Both the position numbers and the translations under genes were made by a program. From Palsa-506 sp963707065 (GTDB lineage: Bacteria > Actinomycetota > Actinomycetes > Streptosporangiales > Streptosporangiaceae), in the NCBI GenBank assembly GCA_963707065.1, contig CAVPPJ010000020.1, positions 248,001-312,000 on the forward strand: DNA of 64,000 nt, written 5' to 3'. This document shows, piece by piece, positions 7,648-16,833 of the stretch; the first letter of the stretch is position 1, and each line of letters starts with the position of its first letter. The notes below the pieces were generated by a model that saw only the letters and a list, made by a program, of their open reading frames with translations, made no database searches and was not told where the DNA came from.

Positions 7648-8690
7648 TGGTGGCCCTCCTCGACCAGCTCAGGCATGATCATCGCGGCTTCCCGGCAGCG
7701 GGCGAGCGCGGCCCGCGCGCCGGCCGGCGATGCATCGGCCAGCCCGCATGCCGGGGTGATCACCACGCGGTCGGCCAGCTTCGCGGCCGGCAGCCCCATC
7801 CGGTGCCAGAGCGCGATTACGGCCGCGGCCGTATCGCGCGGGGAAGCCGAGCTGCGCCGGTCGCCCCGTTCTAGCTCTGTGCTCCTGACGGCGCCGGCCA
7901 GGATCCCCAGTCCGGCCTCGGCCGTCTCGGCCAGCCCGTCCTCCTCGTCCCGCCGCAGCAGGCTCAGGTCGAAACCGATTGCCCCCGCACCGCAGTCCCG
8001 GAGGATTTGAAACGGAATATCCTCCGCGCAGCAATGCACGATGGCGAATGCCTTCGCCGCGGTCAGGACGGTGCGCAGGGCGAGTGTCGCGTCGGCGGCA
8101 TCGATCGCGGCGACCATGTTCAGCCCGCTGGCCGACGGCACGCGGCCGGCCAGCGCCGCGGGCAGCGCGGGCTCGTCGAGCTGCAACAGCACCGCCGCGC
8201 CGGGCACTCGCTTCCTGACCTCGGCAACATGCGCCGCCACGCCCTCGGCTAGCGACTGCGCCAGGTCGGCCACGGCGCCCCGGTCGGCCAGCGCCGGGTT
8301 CTGGCTGCGGGACAGCTCGATCGTGGCGGCCAGCGTCCACGGCCCGCACACCTGAATCTTCAGCGCGGTGTCGCAGCCACTGGCGGCCTGCTCCAGCGCG
8401 TCCAGGTCGCGCTGCAGCAGCCCGATGGCATGCCGCATCTCGCGTCCTGGCCGGCCGGCGAAGCGCCAGCCGCGGGTGGTCGTCTCCACGGCCAGGCCGG
8501 TGAGCAGTGCGGCGGTGCGCCCGGTCAGGTCCGCGCCGGGACCCCGGCCGGGCAGCTCGGGCAGATGCGGGAAGCCGGGCAGCTCTCCGAGCACGACGGC
8601 GACGGCCTCGGCCGGGTCAGTGCCCGGCATCGAACCGACGCCGGTGGCGCTGCCGGGCGGCCAGGGAAAGGGCGGCATTTCTTGGCTCAC
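7644..8690 (-). CDS. Cobalamin-independent methionine synthase-like (MetE/UROD-fold) protein
   Basis: A 348-aa protein beginning near WPPGSATGVGSMPGTD and ending with VVITPACGLADASP. This matches the short actinobacterial 'vitamin B12-independent methionine synthase family' proteins, TIM barrels related to the C-terminal half of MetE. The zinc ligands expected of the barrel appear as the HCC motif (IVHCCAEDI) and the Cys in TPACGL, so a zinc-thiolate methyltransferase role is plausible. It is half the size of full MetE, so it need not be the housekeeping methionine synthase. The start GTG 8690 lies 7 nt after TAGGCT, predicting a leaderless transcript that continues into ligA through a 4-bp overlap. 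Confidence 0.82.
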   Translation of the reverse strand: MSQEMPPFPWPPGSATGVGSMPGTDPAEAVAVVLGELPGFPHLPELPGRGPGADLTGRTAALLTGLAVETTTRGWRFAGRPGREMRHAIGLLQRDLDALEQAASGCDTALKIQVCGPWTLAATIELSRSQNPALADRGAVADLAQSLAEGVAAHVAEVRKRVPGAAVLLQLDEPALPAALAGRVPSASGLNMVAAIDAADATLALRTVLTAAKAFAIVHCCAEDIPFQILRDCGAGAIGFDLSLLRRDEEDGLAETAEAGLGILAGAVRSTELERGDRRSSASPRDTAAAVIALWHRMGLPAAKLADRVVITPACGLADASPAGARAALARCREAAMIMPELVEEGHQ

Positions 8691-8697
8691 CCAGCCG

Positions 8698-8703
8698 AGC
8701 CTA
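8698..8703 (-). promoter_or_regulatory. Predicted -10 box (TAGGCT), MetE-like/ligA operon
   Basis: TAGGCT on the minus strand with exactly 7 nt to GTG 8690. The mnmA stop lies about 30 nt further upstream, so this would be an internal promoter for the MetE-like gene and ligA. Confidence 0.4.
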
Positions 8704-8729
8704 GCTACCGCACCGCCCGGCGGCCCGGA

Positions 8730-9926
8730 TCAGGCCCTTGACCCGGCCGGCCGGTCTGCGGGCGCGGTCCGGCTGACGCCGGTCCGGCCAGCGCCGGCCT
8801 GACTGGTGCGGGCTGGCCCGGTGCCAGCTCGGCCGGTGCCGGTGCCGGTGATCGTGGCCGAGCCGAGCACGGTGCCGCCGTCGTAGAGGACCGCCGCCTG
8901 GCCGCTGGCGATGCCGCGGGCTGGCTCGGCCAGCCTGATCCGCAGGCCCGTACCCTCCGGGGTGACAGTCGCCGGGCAGGCGGCGCCGTGCGCGCGGAGC
9001 TGGACCAGGCAGTCGATCGGCGCGGCCGGCGGCAGGCAGCCGGTCCAGACCGGGCGCTGCGCCTCGATCTCCAGCACGTCGAGGGACTCGGCCGGGCCGA
9101 CGGTCACAGTGCCGGACGCGGGGGAGATGTCAAGCACGTACCGCGGCCTTCCGTCCGGCGCCGGGTAGCCGATACGCAGCCCCCGGCGCTGGCCGATGGT
9201 GAAACCGTACGCGCCATCGTGGCTGCCGACCACGGCTCCGGCCTCGTCGAGGATCCGGCCGGGGGCCTCGCCCAGCCGGTCCCGCAGGAACTTCCTGGTG
9301 TCGCCGTCGGCGATGAAGCACACATCGTGGCTGTCCGGCTTGTCCGCCACGGCCAGCCCCCTGGCCGCGGCTTCCCGGCGGACCTCGTCCTTGGTGGAGC
9401 CGCCGAGCGGGAACATGGCGCGCTTGAGCTGATCGCCGGTCAGCACCGCGAGCACGTACGACTGATCCTTGGCCTCGTCGACGCTGCGGGTGAGCCGCGG
9501 AGCGCCGCCGGCCGTCCGGGCCGGTGCCAGCGTGGCGTGGTGGCCGGTGCAGACCACGTCGAAGCCGAGCGCCACCGCCCGGTCCAGCACCGCGGCGAAC
9601 TTGATCTTCTCGTTGCAGCGCAGGCACGGGTTCGGGGTGTTGCCTCTGGCGTACTCGTCCACGAAATCGCGTACCACGTCGTCGTGGAACCGCTGGGCCA
9701 TGTCCCAGACGTAGAACGGGATCCCGATCACGTCCGCCGCCCGCCTGGCGTCCCTGGCGTCCTCCACCGTGCAGCAGCCGCGCGCACCCGTGCGGTAGGA
9801 CTGCGGGTTCACCGACAGCGCGAGATGGACGCCGGTCACCTCGTGGCCTGCCTCAGCGGCCCTGGCGGCGGCCACCGCTGAGTCAACGCCGCCGGACATG
9901 GCGGCGAGCACGCGCAGTCGATCCAT
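8730..9926 (-). CDS. mnmA: tRNA-specific 2-thiouridylase
   Basis: Thiolates U34 of tRNA-Lys, tRNA-Glu and tRNA-Gln, with sulfur supplied by a cysteine desulfurase such as the iscS about 3.6 kb upstream. The N-terminal PP-loop is SGGVDSA at 11-17. The catalytic cysteine pair appears to be C101 (NPCLRC) and C203 (DVCFIADGD). GQRRGL marks the central domain and the C-terminal beta-barrel follows. The last 40 residues are a Gly/Thr/Arg/Ala-rich tail beyond the normal end, encoded by degenerate short repeats. The start ATG 9926 lies 8 nt after TACTCT (9940-9935), so the mRNA is probably leaderless. Confidence 0.95.
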   Translation of the reverse strand: MDRLRVLAAMSGGVDSAVAAARAAEAGHEVTGVHLALSVNPQSYRTGARGCCTVEDARDARRAADVIGIPFYVWDMAQRFHDDVVRDFVDEYARGNTPNPCLRCNEKIKFAAVLDRAVALGFDVVCTGHHATLAPARTAGGAPRLTRSVDEAKDQSYVLAVLTGDQLKRAMFPLGGSTKDEVRREAAARGLAVADKPDSHDVCFIADGDTRKFLRDRLGEAPGRILDEAGAVVGSHDGAYGFTIGQRRGLRIGYPAPDGRPRYVLDISPASGTVTVGPAESLDVLEIEAQRPVWTGCLPPAAPIDCLVQLRAHGAACPATVTPEGTGLRIRLAEPARGIASGQAAVLYDGGTVLGSATITGTGTGRAGTGPARTSQAGAGRTGVSRTAPADRPAGSRA

Positions 9927-10024
9927 CGCCTACGAGAGTATTCCGCGGCAGCAGTGCTCCAGGCACTCGCCGTCGGCCTAAGCGAGCGTCTCGTCGCCGC
10001 CGGGTCAGGCCGTGGGCCGCCGGG

Positions 10025-11523
10025 TCAGGCGGCGCGGGCGGGTGGTCCGTGGCTGTGCAGGGTCCGCTGCCCGTCGGGGCTGACGGCGGTGATGGTGGCG
10101 TCGGGGTGCAGGGTGAGCTGCCAGCCCCAGCGGTGCACGGCGATGAGGTGGTGGAACGCGCAGAGCAGCAGGAGGTTCGTGAGGCTGGTGGGGCCGCCGC
10201 GGCTGCGGGGGCGGAGGTGGTGGACCTGGCAGGCGGCGGGCCGCTGCCGGCAGCCGGGGAACGCGCAGTGCCGGTCCCGGGCGATCACCGCCCGGCGCAG
10301 GTGCCCCGGGATCTGCTCCGTGGCCTTGCCCACGTCCAGCGGCAGGCTGGCGGTGCCCGCGGGGCCGGGCAGCAGGCCGGTGCGCAGGAACGCGGCCAGC
10401 CCCGCCGGGCCGGACAGCACGTCCGCGGCATGCCGCAGGATCAGCCGGCGGACCCGGGTGGCCCGTCGGCGACCCCGGCCCGGACAGTGGCTGCCCCAAC
10501 GGCGGCTGGCCGGAGCCGGGCTGGCCGCGCAGCGCGGCGGCGAGCCGGTCCAAGGCGGCGGGATCCACGTGCCCGGAGACGACCGGCACGATGCTGGCGT
10601 CACAGTCGCTGCCCGGTCCGGCGGCGGGGCCGCGGGCCGCCCACGCCGCCTCCGCATCACTCGCGCCGTCGAGGCCGCGGAGCTGGTCCAGGGTCATGTG
10701 CAGCTGGATCTGGGTGGGCTGCCCGGCCCGGTCCGGCAGGCACCCGGCACCGATCAGCCGGCGGCAGGCCTCCTCCAGCGCGTCGTGGTCCCGCTGGCCC
10801 TTACTCCGGGTGTCCTCCGGGCCTGCTTTCCTGCCTAGCGCCTCCAGCACGGCCCGCAGCGCGGCGGTGCACTGCGGCGTCAGGTCACCCTCCACCCGCC
10901 CCGCGTCGTGCAACGTCAGGTCCAGCCGCAGCCACCGGTCCGCGAACCCGCCATCATCATCAGGATCGGGGCCGGCGCAGCGGCGCTGCATCTCCCCGGC
11001 CAGCCCGGCCAGATCCGCCAGATCCGCGCCGCCCGCCGCCGCGGCCAGCAGGATCGCGTCCGCGTCGGCCTGCTTGCCGGCGGGGAGCTGGCCGGTCCAG
11101 GCGCAGATCTCCCGCGCCCACGACGCCGAGATGTCCCCCGCGGCCAGCGCCTCGCCGATGGCGGGGTGCGCGGCGAGGCGCCGCGCCCACGCCACCGCCC
11201 CGGCGGCCGCGCCGCGGGTGACGCGGGTCTGCCAGCGCAGCCACGCCCGCGCCGAGCCCTGACCGTCATCCTCATGCCCGCGGCCGGCCATGAACGCCGC
11301 CAGCGTCCCCGCCCGCGCCGCCGTATGCCAGCGACTCGATCCGCTCCAGGCCCCGCAGGCACTCCGCCTGCGCCGCGGCCGGCACCGACGCCATGTCCGC
11401 GTTCGCGAGGAACGCCAGCCCGGCCTGCGCCATCGCCACCGCATCAGCCGCCGACACCGGCACCGCCGTGCACGGCATGGCCGGAGGGGCCGGGCATGCG
11501 GGCGGCTGACCGGGCAGGCACAT
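10025..11523 (-). pseudogene. DUF222/HNH endonuclease-domain protein (13E12-type), two frameshifts
   Basis: Reading frames join to one family protein. The N-terminal frame (11523 to about 11328) gives MCLPGQPP and a helical ECLRGLERIESL segment. The middle frame continues HTAARAGTLAAF and the DUF222 core (DDGQGSARAWLRWQTR). A third frame, entered around 10470-10510, gives RRATRVRRL and an HNH nuclease domain (CAFPGC, QVHHL, N and H residues) ending at 10025. Both shifts equal one inserted base; the first is best explained by an extra G in CTGGCAT at about 11327. The family is multicopy in actinobacteria (REP13E12 of M. tuberculosis belongs to it) and often decayed. As it stands the gene cannot yield the full protein, unless the shifts are sequence errors. 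Confidence 0.8.
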
Positions 11524-11670
11524 GCCGGCACCTCCCTTACTCGAATCTATGTTCCCAAACTACCGGCAGCCACCGACAAAACAGCGAACCGGAGCGCGCA
11601 TCGCGCGAACCGGTTCGCTTCGTATGCCTGCCGTTGGCGTCATGAGGAAAGTGCCTGACCAGGCAGCGTC

Positions 11671-11747
11671 TCTGCGGATCCGGGCTCTGCGGATCCGGGT
11701 TGTGCGGGTCCCTGGCTGTGCAGGTCCCGGGCTGTGCGGATCCGGCG
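11671..11747. repeat. Degenerate 15-16 bp tandem repeat, five units
   Basis: Five consecutive units based on TCTGCGGATCCGGGC: 11671-11685, 11686-11700, 11701-11716, 11717-11732 and 11733-11747. They lie in the roughly 290-bp space between the DUF222 gene and the CU044-type gene, in no credible ORF. The rest of that space shows no gene. Confidence 0.75.
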
Positions 11748-11930
11748 CTACAGGCGTCAGCGTCGGATGCCGGGCGGCGTGGCGGTATCGGAGTTCACGA
11801 TGCCGCTGACTACGTTGATGCGTACTGCATCACCGTGCCGGCCGGCAGGTGATTGTTCCCGCTCTGCTCGGGCGCGACCGCGACCATCTTCCACTCAAGT
11901 TCAGCCGACGTGGCCGGATCGAAGATCAGC

Positions 11931-12725
11931 TCATTCCTGCTCCGCCTGGGTAACAAGGCCGACGGCAATGCCGTGGCGGCCCAGTCCGTCCGTTGCCGGG
12001 CCCAGGTCCTCGATGCCGGGCAGTTTCTCGATCAGCCGGTAGAGCGCTGCGCGGAGCGCGGGCCGGGTGCCGGCGTCCAGGAAGTAGCTTGCATAGACGA
12101 ACGTGGCACTGGCGCGGGCGTGGCCCCCTTCGAGATGCTGCACGATCGCCCGCTCGAGGTCCGCGGGCCTGGCGGGCAGGCCGGAGGCGGCGTAGTTACC
12201 GAACCACCACGGCAGCTTGCCCTTGGGGTAGGTCACTCGGAGCGGCTTGCATCCACCGTCTGGGAAGGTGATGACCTGTCGGCCGGACGCATCGCGTGCC
12301 ATCCATACCTGCATGATCGTCCGGCCGCTGCAGCCGGTCTGCGGGACGGTGCCTATTCCTTTTTGACTGATCTCCTTCACGTACAGATATTGCCCGGGCA
12401 GCGGCAGGTGCCCGGCGGCCTTTCCGCTGGCGGCAGTGAGCGCGGCGGCGGCCAGCACGGCGGAAGCCGGCTTGGCACTGCCTGGGGCCGGCGGCGCGGG
12501 TGAACCGGGCAGGACGGCTATGGTGACGGCCGCAGCGATAGCCAGGCTGGACACGGCCACCCCGGCCACGGCCAGGCCCTTAGCGTGGCCGCGTGCCTCG
12601 CGGCGGGAGTGGCCTTGCTGCGCGGTAATCCGGCGGTATAGCCGGATCCCTTCAGCGGAGTCGGGTCCGGCGAGCGGGACGTGGCGGGCCGGGTCTGCCT
12701 CGGTGATCAGGGTATCGAGATCCAT
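11931..12725 (-). CDS. CU044_5270-family membrane protein (sigma-factor partner), 3' frameshift
   Basis: 264 aa with a cytoplasmic N-terminus (MDLDTLITEADPARH), one membrane helix at about 50-75 and a long extracytoplasmic domain with two conserved cysteines. This pattern fits the actinobacterial CU044_5270 family, usually encoded next to an ECF sigma factor and thought to act as its membrane partner or anti-sigma. Here it starts 2 nt after the sigma gene. Translation ends at TGA 11933-11931. Skipping one base there restores EELIFDPATSAELEW and continues to a TAG at 11810, which is how family members normally finish. The gene therefore appears truncated by a single inserted T, losing roughly 40 residues, or the read has an error. 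Confidence 0.75.
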   Translation of the reverse strand: MDLDTLITEADPARHVPLAGPDSAEGIRLYRRITAQQGHSRREARGHAKGLAVAGVAVSSLAIAAAVTIAVLPGSPAPPAPGSAKPASAVLAAAALTAASGKAAGHLPLPGQYLYVKEISQKGIGTVPQTGCSGRTIMQVWMARDASGRQVITFPDGGCKPLRVTYPKGKLPWWFGNYAASGLPARPADLERAIVQHLEGGHARASATFVYASYFLDAGTRPALRAALYRLIEKLPGIEDLGPATDGLGRHGIAVGLVTQAEQE

Positions 12726-12727
12726 GG

Positions 12728-13414
12728 TCAGCTCCTGTTCGTCTCAGCCGCTGCGGGCACCGGGCTGGCGGCATGGCCCGCTTGATCGGTGCTGGTGAGC
12801 GCATCCCGGAGGCGCGCCTTCGCGCGGTGCACCCGGATGGCTACCGCGTTGACCGAGCAGCCGAGCACCTCGGCGGCCTCGGCATGCGAGAGCTCATCCC
12901 AGAGCACCAAGGTGAGCGCTTCTCGTTCGGCTGGCCTGAGGCGGGCGATCGCCGCGGCCAGCCGGTCACGCACGGTGCCATCCCGCCCGGCGCCGTCCGC
13001 GACGGCCCCGTCTGCCATGGCCCCGTCTGCCATGGCCCCGTCTGCCATGGCGCCGTGGACGAGAGCCTGGTCGAGGCCATGGGCGGATCCCAGGTCGGGC
13101 GCGCCGGGATTCCGGTCGGCGCGGTGGCAGGCCTGGAGCCTGGCGGTCAGCTGGCGGAACCGCCGGGCGCTGCGGATCTTCCCGGCGACGACGCGCCTGG
13201 CCACCCCGTAGAGCCACAGCCGGTCAGCCGGGGGATCCGGAATCCTGGCGAGCCTGCGCCACGCGATGGTGAAGACCTCGGCGGCCACGTCGGCCACGTC
13301 ATCTCCAGGCCCGATCCGGCGCACCGCATAGGCCTGGATGCTCCGGTAGTGCTCCTCGTACAGCAAGCGGAAACGGCGCTCTCGCTGGTCGGGATCGTCC
13401 TCGATGTCCGGCAC
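12728..13414 (-). CDS. ECF-type RNA polymerase sigma factor
   Basis: 228 aa. Region 2 spans residues about 12-80 (YEEHYRSIQAYA, DVAAEVFTIAWRR), and region 4 about 150-205 (LRPAEREALTLVLWDELSHAEAAEVL, then VNAVAIRVHRAKARL). It would direct RNA polymerase to a small regulon, probably controlled by the membrane protein encoded just downstream. The linker between the two regions contains an amino-acid repeat, GAMAD three times plus variants, encoded by a perfect 15-bp tandem array. The start GTG 13414 follows GAGGAG at good spacing. No second regulator is seen upstream. Confidence 0.92.
   Translation of the reverse strand: MPDIEDDPDQRERRFRLLYEEHYRSIQAYAVRRIGPGDDVADVAAEVFTIAWRRLARIPDPPADRLWLYGVARRVVAGKIRSARRFRQLTARLQACHRADRNPGAPDLGSAHGLDQALVHGAMADGAMADGAMADGAVADGAGRDGTVRDRLAAAIARLRPAEREALTLVLWDELSHAEAAEVLGCSVNAVAIRVHRAKARLRDALTSTDQAGHAASPVPAAAETNRS
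13004..13048 (-). repeat. Coding minisatellite in the sigma-factor linker (3 x 15 bp)
   Basis: Three identical 15-bp units, GGCCCCGTCTGCCAT on the plus strand (13004-13018, 13019-13033, 13034-13048), flanked by degenerate copies on both sides. They encode the pentapeptide GAMAD between sigma regions 2 and 4. The in-frame period means copy-number change alters linker length without a frameshift. Confidence 0.85.
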
Positions 13415-13574
13415 CGGCGCTCCTCACCCATGGCCATCCCTTCGACCATTACATGGCCGGCACCGCCGGGAACCTTTCGCTCTCTTTCCTTGACCGCGGA
13501 AGATCCGCCTGCTGGGACCGGCCAGATCCTCCGGCTTGAGGAATCACAGGGCGGGCCGGGCAGCGCTGGCGGGG

Positions 13575-14792
13575 TCAGCGTGCGGCGGCGCGGCGGGCGC
13601 GTTCCACGGCCTCGCCGATCACCGCGCCCAGGGCGTCCACATCCTGCTGCGACGAGGTATGACCGAGTGAGAACCGGAGCGAGCCGCGGGCGCGCGCGTC
13701 GTCCGCGCCCATCGCGAGCAGCACATGGCTGGGCTGCGCCACGCCCGCAGTGCAGGCCGAGCCGGTCGAGCAGGCAATGCCCTTCGCGTCGAGCAGCATG
13801 AGCAGGGCGTCGCCCTCACAGCCGGGAAACGAGAAATGGGCGTTGCCGGGCAGCCTGCCCGGTCCGGGCGGCGCGCCGTTGAGCGCCGCGTCGGGCACCG
13901 CGGCCAGTACCCGGGCGATCAGGTCGTCCCTGAGCGCGGCCAGCCTTTTCGCCTCGTCGTCCCTGCGCATCCGCGAGATCTCCACCGCGGTCGCGAAGGC
14001 CCTGATCGCCGGGGCGTCGAGCGTGCCGGACCGCACGTCGCGTTCCTGGCCGCCGCCGTGCAGCACCGGCACCAGGTCCGCGCCCCGGCCGAGCAGCAGC
14101 GCCCCGGCGCCGACCGGGCCGCCGATCTTGTGCCCGGTAATGGTCAGCGCGGTCGCCCCGCTGCCGGCCAGGCTGACGGGCAGCTGGCCCGCCGCCTGGA
14201 CGGCGTCGCTGTGCAGGGGGATCTGGTACTCACGGGCGACGGCCGCCAGCTCGGCGATCGGCTGCACGGTCCCGACCTCGTTGTTCGCCCACATCACGCT
14301 CACCAGCGCCACGCTGCCGGGGTCGCGCTCGATGAGCTCGCGCAGCACCGCCGGGCTGAGCGTCCCGGTGCCATCGACCGGCAGCCAGCACGGGTCGGCT
14401 CCCTCGTGATCGGCCAGCCAGCGCACCGAGTCGAGCACGGCGTGATGCTCCGCGGAGGTGGCCAGCACCCGCCGGAATTCCGGCCTGGCGTCACGCCGCG
14501 CCCAGAACAGTCCCTTGACGGCCAGGTTGTCCGCCTCGGTACCGCCGCTGGTGAAGACCACCTCACTCGGCCGCGCACCGTAGGCCTCGGCGATCTGCTC
14601 CCGCGACTCTTCCACCACCCGCCGCGCCCGCCGGCCCTGATTGTGCAGCGACGAAGGGTTGCCGAGCTGGGCCAGTTCCTCGGTCATCGCAGCGATGGCC
14701 TCAGGCAGCATCGGCGTGGTCGCCGCATGGTCGAGGTACACGGTGCTGTCCGTGGCTGACCTGCGATCGCTCGCGTTCTCGGGATATATCAT
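13575..14792 (-). CDS. iscS: Cysteine desulfurase (IscS/NifS family)
   Basis: PLP enzyme that removes sulfur from cysteine as a persulfide for Fe-S clusters and tRNA thiolation. The 405-aa sequence shows YLDHAATTP at the N-terminus, the PLP lysine K222 in TGHKIGG and the persulfide cysteine, about C347, in STGSACTAG. The short loop around that Cys places it with the NifS/IscS group. It sits between the etf genes and mnmA; mnmA is a natural sulfur recipient. A TAGGCT -10 box at 14807-14802 lies 9 nt before ATG 14792, implying little or no leader. Confidence 0.94.
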   Translation of the reverse strand: MIYPENASDRRSATDSTVYLDHAATTPMLPEAIAAMTEELAQLGNPSSLHNQGRRARRVVEESREQIAEAYGARPSEVVFTSGGTEADNLAVKGLFWARRDARPEFRRVLATSAEHHAVLDSVRWLADHEGADPCWLPVDGTGTLSPAVLRELIERDPGSVALVSVMWANNEVGTVQPIAELAAVAREYQIPLHSDAVQAAGQLPVSLAGSGATALTITGHKIGGPVGAGALLLGRGADLVPVLHGGGQERDVRSGTLDAPAIRAFATAVEISRMRRDDEAKRLAALRDDLIARVLAAVPDAALNGAPPGPGRLPGNAHFSFPGCEGDALLMLLDAKGIACSTGSACTAGVAQPSHVLLAMGADDARARGSLRFSLGHTSSQQDVDALGAVIGEAVERARRAAAR

Positions 14793-14835
14793 GACGAGCT
14801 CAGCCTAGCCTTGCCGGCCCAGCGGAGCCTGCCGC

Positions 14836-15792
14836 TCAGCCGCCCGATCGCTGCTGTATGCCGTCGATCAGCTGCGGCACCACCGAGAACAGGTCACCGA
14901 CCACGCCGAAATCGGCCAGCTCGAAGATGGGCGCCTCGGCGTCCTTGTTGATCACCATGATCGTCTTTGAGGTCTGCATCCCGGCCCGGTGCTGGATGGC
15001 ACCCGAGATACCGACGGCCAGGTACAGCTGCGGCGAGACCATCTTGCCCGTCTGGCCGACCTGGAACTGGTGCGGGTACCAGCCAGCATCGGTAGCGGCC
15101 CTGGACGCGCCGACGGCGGCACCGAGCGCGTCGGCGAGCTTCTCGATGAGGGCAAAGTTCTCGGCGTTGCCCACGCCGCGGCCGCCGGAGACCACGATCG
15201 ACGCCTCGGTCAGTTCTGGCCGCTCGCCGCCCTCCTGGACCACCCGCTCGGTGATGCGCGCGCCTTTGGCCGCGTCGGTGACGTCGGTGCTGGCCGGCAC
15301 GATCTCGGCTGCTCCCGGAGCGGGCTCCGGCGTGGTGGCATTCGGCCGGACCGCGATGATCGGGATGCCGGCGGTGACCCTGGAATTGACCACGATCGCG
15401 CCGCCGAAGATCGACTGCTCCGCGACCAGGTCGTCGCCGATGTCCACCGCGTCGGTGATCAGCCCGGACCCGGTCTTGATCGCAAGCCTGGCAGCGATTT
15501 CCCTGCCATCCGGGGTGCTCGCTACCAGTACGGCGGCCGGCGAGCCGGACGCGACAAGGCTGGCGAGCAGCTCAGCCTTGGGGGCGACGACATAGTCGTC
15601 GAATTCCTGGCCGTCCGCGACGTAGACCTTGGCCGCGCCGAACTCGGCTAGGCGTTCCCGGGCCGCCTCGGCGCCCGGCCCGGCCCAGACCACGGCCGGC
15701 TCACCGAACCGGCGGGCCAGCGTCAGCAGCTCGGAGGTGACCTTCTTGACGGTCTCGCCGGAGTGCTCGGCGAGAACCAGGACTTCAGCCAT
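14836..15792 (-). CDS. etfA: Electron transfer flavoprotein alpha subunit
   Basis: 318 aa. With EtfB it forms an FAD heterodimer that carries electrons from acyl-CoA and related dehydrogenases towards the quinone pool. The C-terminal FAD domain is clear: GRGVGNAENF, SRAATDAGWYPHQFQVGQTGK and a terminal AISGAIQH-like segment (here VGISGAIQHRAGM). It starts 38 nt downstream of etfB on the same strand. Order etfB-etfA followed by iscS is conserved in actinobacteria. Confidence 0.95.
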   Translation of the reverse strand: MAEVLVLAEHSGETVKKVTSELLTLARRFGEPAVVWAGPGAEAARERLAEFGAAKVYVADGQEFDDYVVAPKAELLASLVASGSPAAVLVASTPDGREIAARLAIKTGSGLITDAVDIGDDLVAEQSIFGGAIVVNSRVTAGIPIIAVRPNATTPEPAPGAAEIVPASTDVTDAAKGARITERVVQEGGERPELTEASIVVSGGRGVGNAENFALIEKLADALGAAVGASRAATDAGWYPHQFQVGQTGKMVSPQLYLAVGISGAIQHRAGMQTSKTIMVINKDAEAPIFELADFGVVGDLFSVVPQLIDGIQQRSGG

Positions 15793-15830
15793 GAGTGACA
15801 GCCTTCCGCTGGGGCCTGGTTCAGGCCGGC

Positions 15831-16610
15831 TCAGATGAACTTCTGCGCGGCGAGGAACTCGGCCGCCTTGACGCCGCCGTCGCCTTCGTCCTTAACGATC
15901 GTGCCTGCCTGCCGCGGCGGCCGCCTGGACCAGCTGACTACCTCGGTTGCGCTGGCGGCGAGGCCGACGCTGGCCGGGTCGATGCCCGCGTCCGCCAGGC
16001 TCAGCGTCTCGACCGGCTTCTTCTTGGCGGCCATGATCCCCTTGAATGACGGGTAACGCGGCTCGTTGATCTTCTCCACCACGCTCAGCACCGCGGGCAG
16101 GGTGGCCTCGACCTTGTCGTAGCCGTCGTCGGTCTGGCGGTGGATCGTAATCGCCTGGCCGTCGGTCTCCACCTTGCTGGCGAACGACAGCTGCGGTACC
16201 CCGAGGCGCTCGGACAGCATCGCCGCGAGCACGCCCATCCTGGCGTCGGTCGACTCTGATCCGAGGATGACCAGGTCGAACCCGATCGCGGCGAGCACCG
16301 CGGCGATCGCCTCCGAGGTGGCCAGGGCGTCCGACCCGGCGAGCCCGTCGTCCACCAGGTGCACGGCCTTGTCCGCGCCCATGGACAGTGCCTTGCGGAT
16401 CGACTCGCTCGCCCGCGGCGGGCCCATGGACAGGATGGTCACCTCGCCGCCGTTGGCCTCCGCCAGGCGCAGCCCCTCCTCGATCGCGTACTCGTCGAGT
16501 TCGTTGATGAGCGCGTCCGATGCCTCGCGGTCCAGGGTGGAGTCAGCGTCCTTGAGCGTGCGCTCCGACCCCGTGTCGGGTACCTGCTTCACGCAGACGA
16601 CGATATTCAT
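15831..16610 (-). CDS. etfB: Electron transfer flavoprotein beta subunit
   Basis: 259 aa, partner of EtfA and binder of the AMP moiety. MNIVVCVKQVPDT at the N-terminus and LDREASDALINELDEYAIEE are signatures of the family. The C-terminal region PRYPSFKGIMAAKKKP is also diagnostic. It is the first gene of etfB-etfA. Upstream there are 223 nt that contain a hairpin/U-tract, probably the folD terminator, and a TTGACA at 16749-16744 without a convincing -10 partner. Confidence 0.95.
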   Translation of the reverse strand: MNIVVCVKQVPDTGSERTLKDADSTLDREASDALINELDEYAIEEGLRLAEANGGEVTILSMGPPRASESIRKALSMGADKAVHLVDDGLAGSDALATSEAIAAVLAAIGFDLVILGSESTDARMGVLAAMLSERLGVPQLSFASKVETDGQAITIHRQTDDGYDKVEATLPAVLSVVEKINEPRYPSFKGIMAAKKKPVETLSLADAGIDPASVGLAASATEVVSWSRRPPRQAGTIVKDEGDGGVKAAEFLAAQKFI

Positions 16611-16747
16611 GACCGGCGGCCGACCTCCCTCTGTCGAGCTGTGCGGCCCGGGATGGGCTACCCGGGACCCGGGGCTGGGCAGCGCGTCCCGGGCTGGTCT
16701 GCGCGCGGCCGGGCGGAACAGCCAGGCAGCGGCAGGTAAAGCCTGTC

Positions 16748-16766
16748 AAAAGAAGGCCATCGGCCT
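16748..16766 (-). terminator. Hairpin plus U-tract between folD and etfB
   Basis: Minus strand: AGGCC-GAT-GGCCT (16766-16754) followed by TCTTTT (16753-16748). A short stem, but with a T-run unusual for this genome. It probably ends folD transcription, or it lies in the etfB leader. Confidence 0.45.
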
Positions 16767-16833
16767 GCGCGCGGGGTACCCCCGGCCTGATGCGCGCCCT
16801 CATGTTACCCGCAGGTAGCCCGCGGCGCCGCGG

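Noticed and set aside
10005..11531. A single intact 508-codon gene
   Set aside because: Family similarity moves through three frames; the ends of this open frame are Arg/Pro-rich read-through with no similarity, so a frameshifted DUF222/HNH gene is the better reading.
12773..13801. Plus-strand open frame across the sigma-factor gene
   Set aside because: The opposite strand has clear sigma regions 2 and 4 and a ribosome site; this frame is a shadow, including the antisense of the 15-bp repeat.
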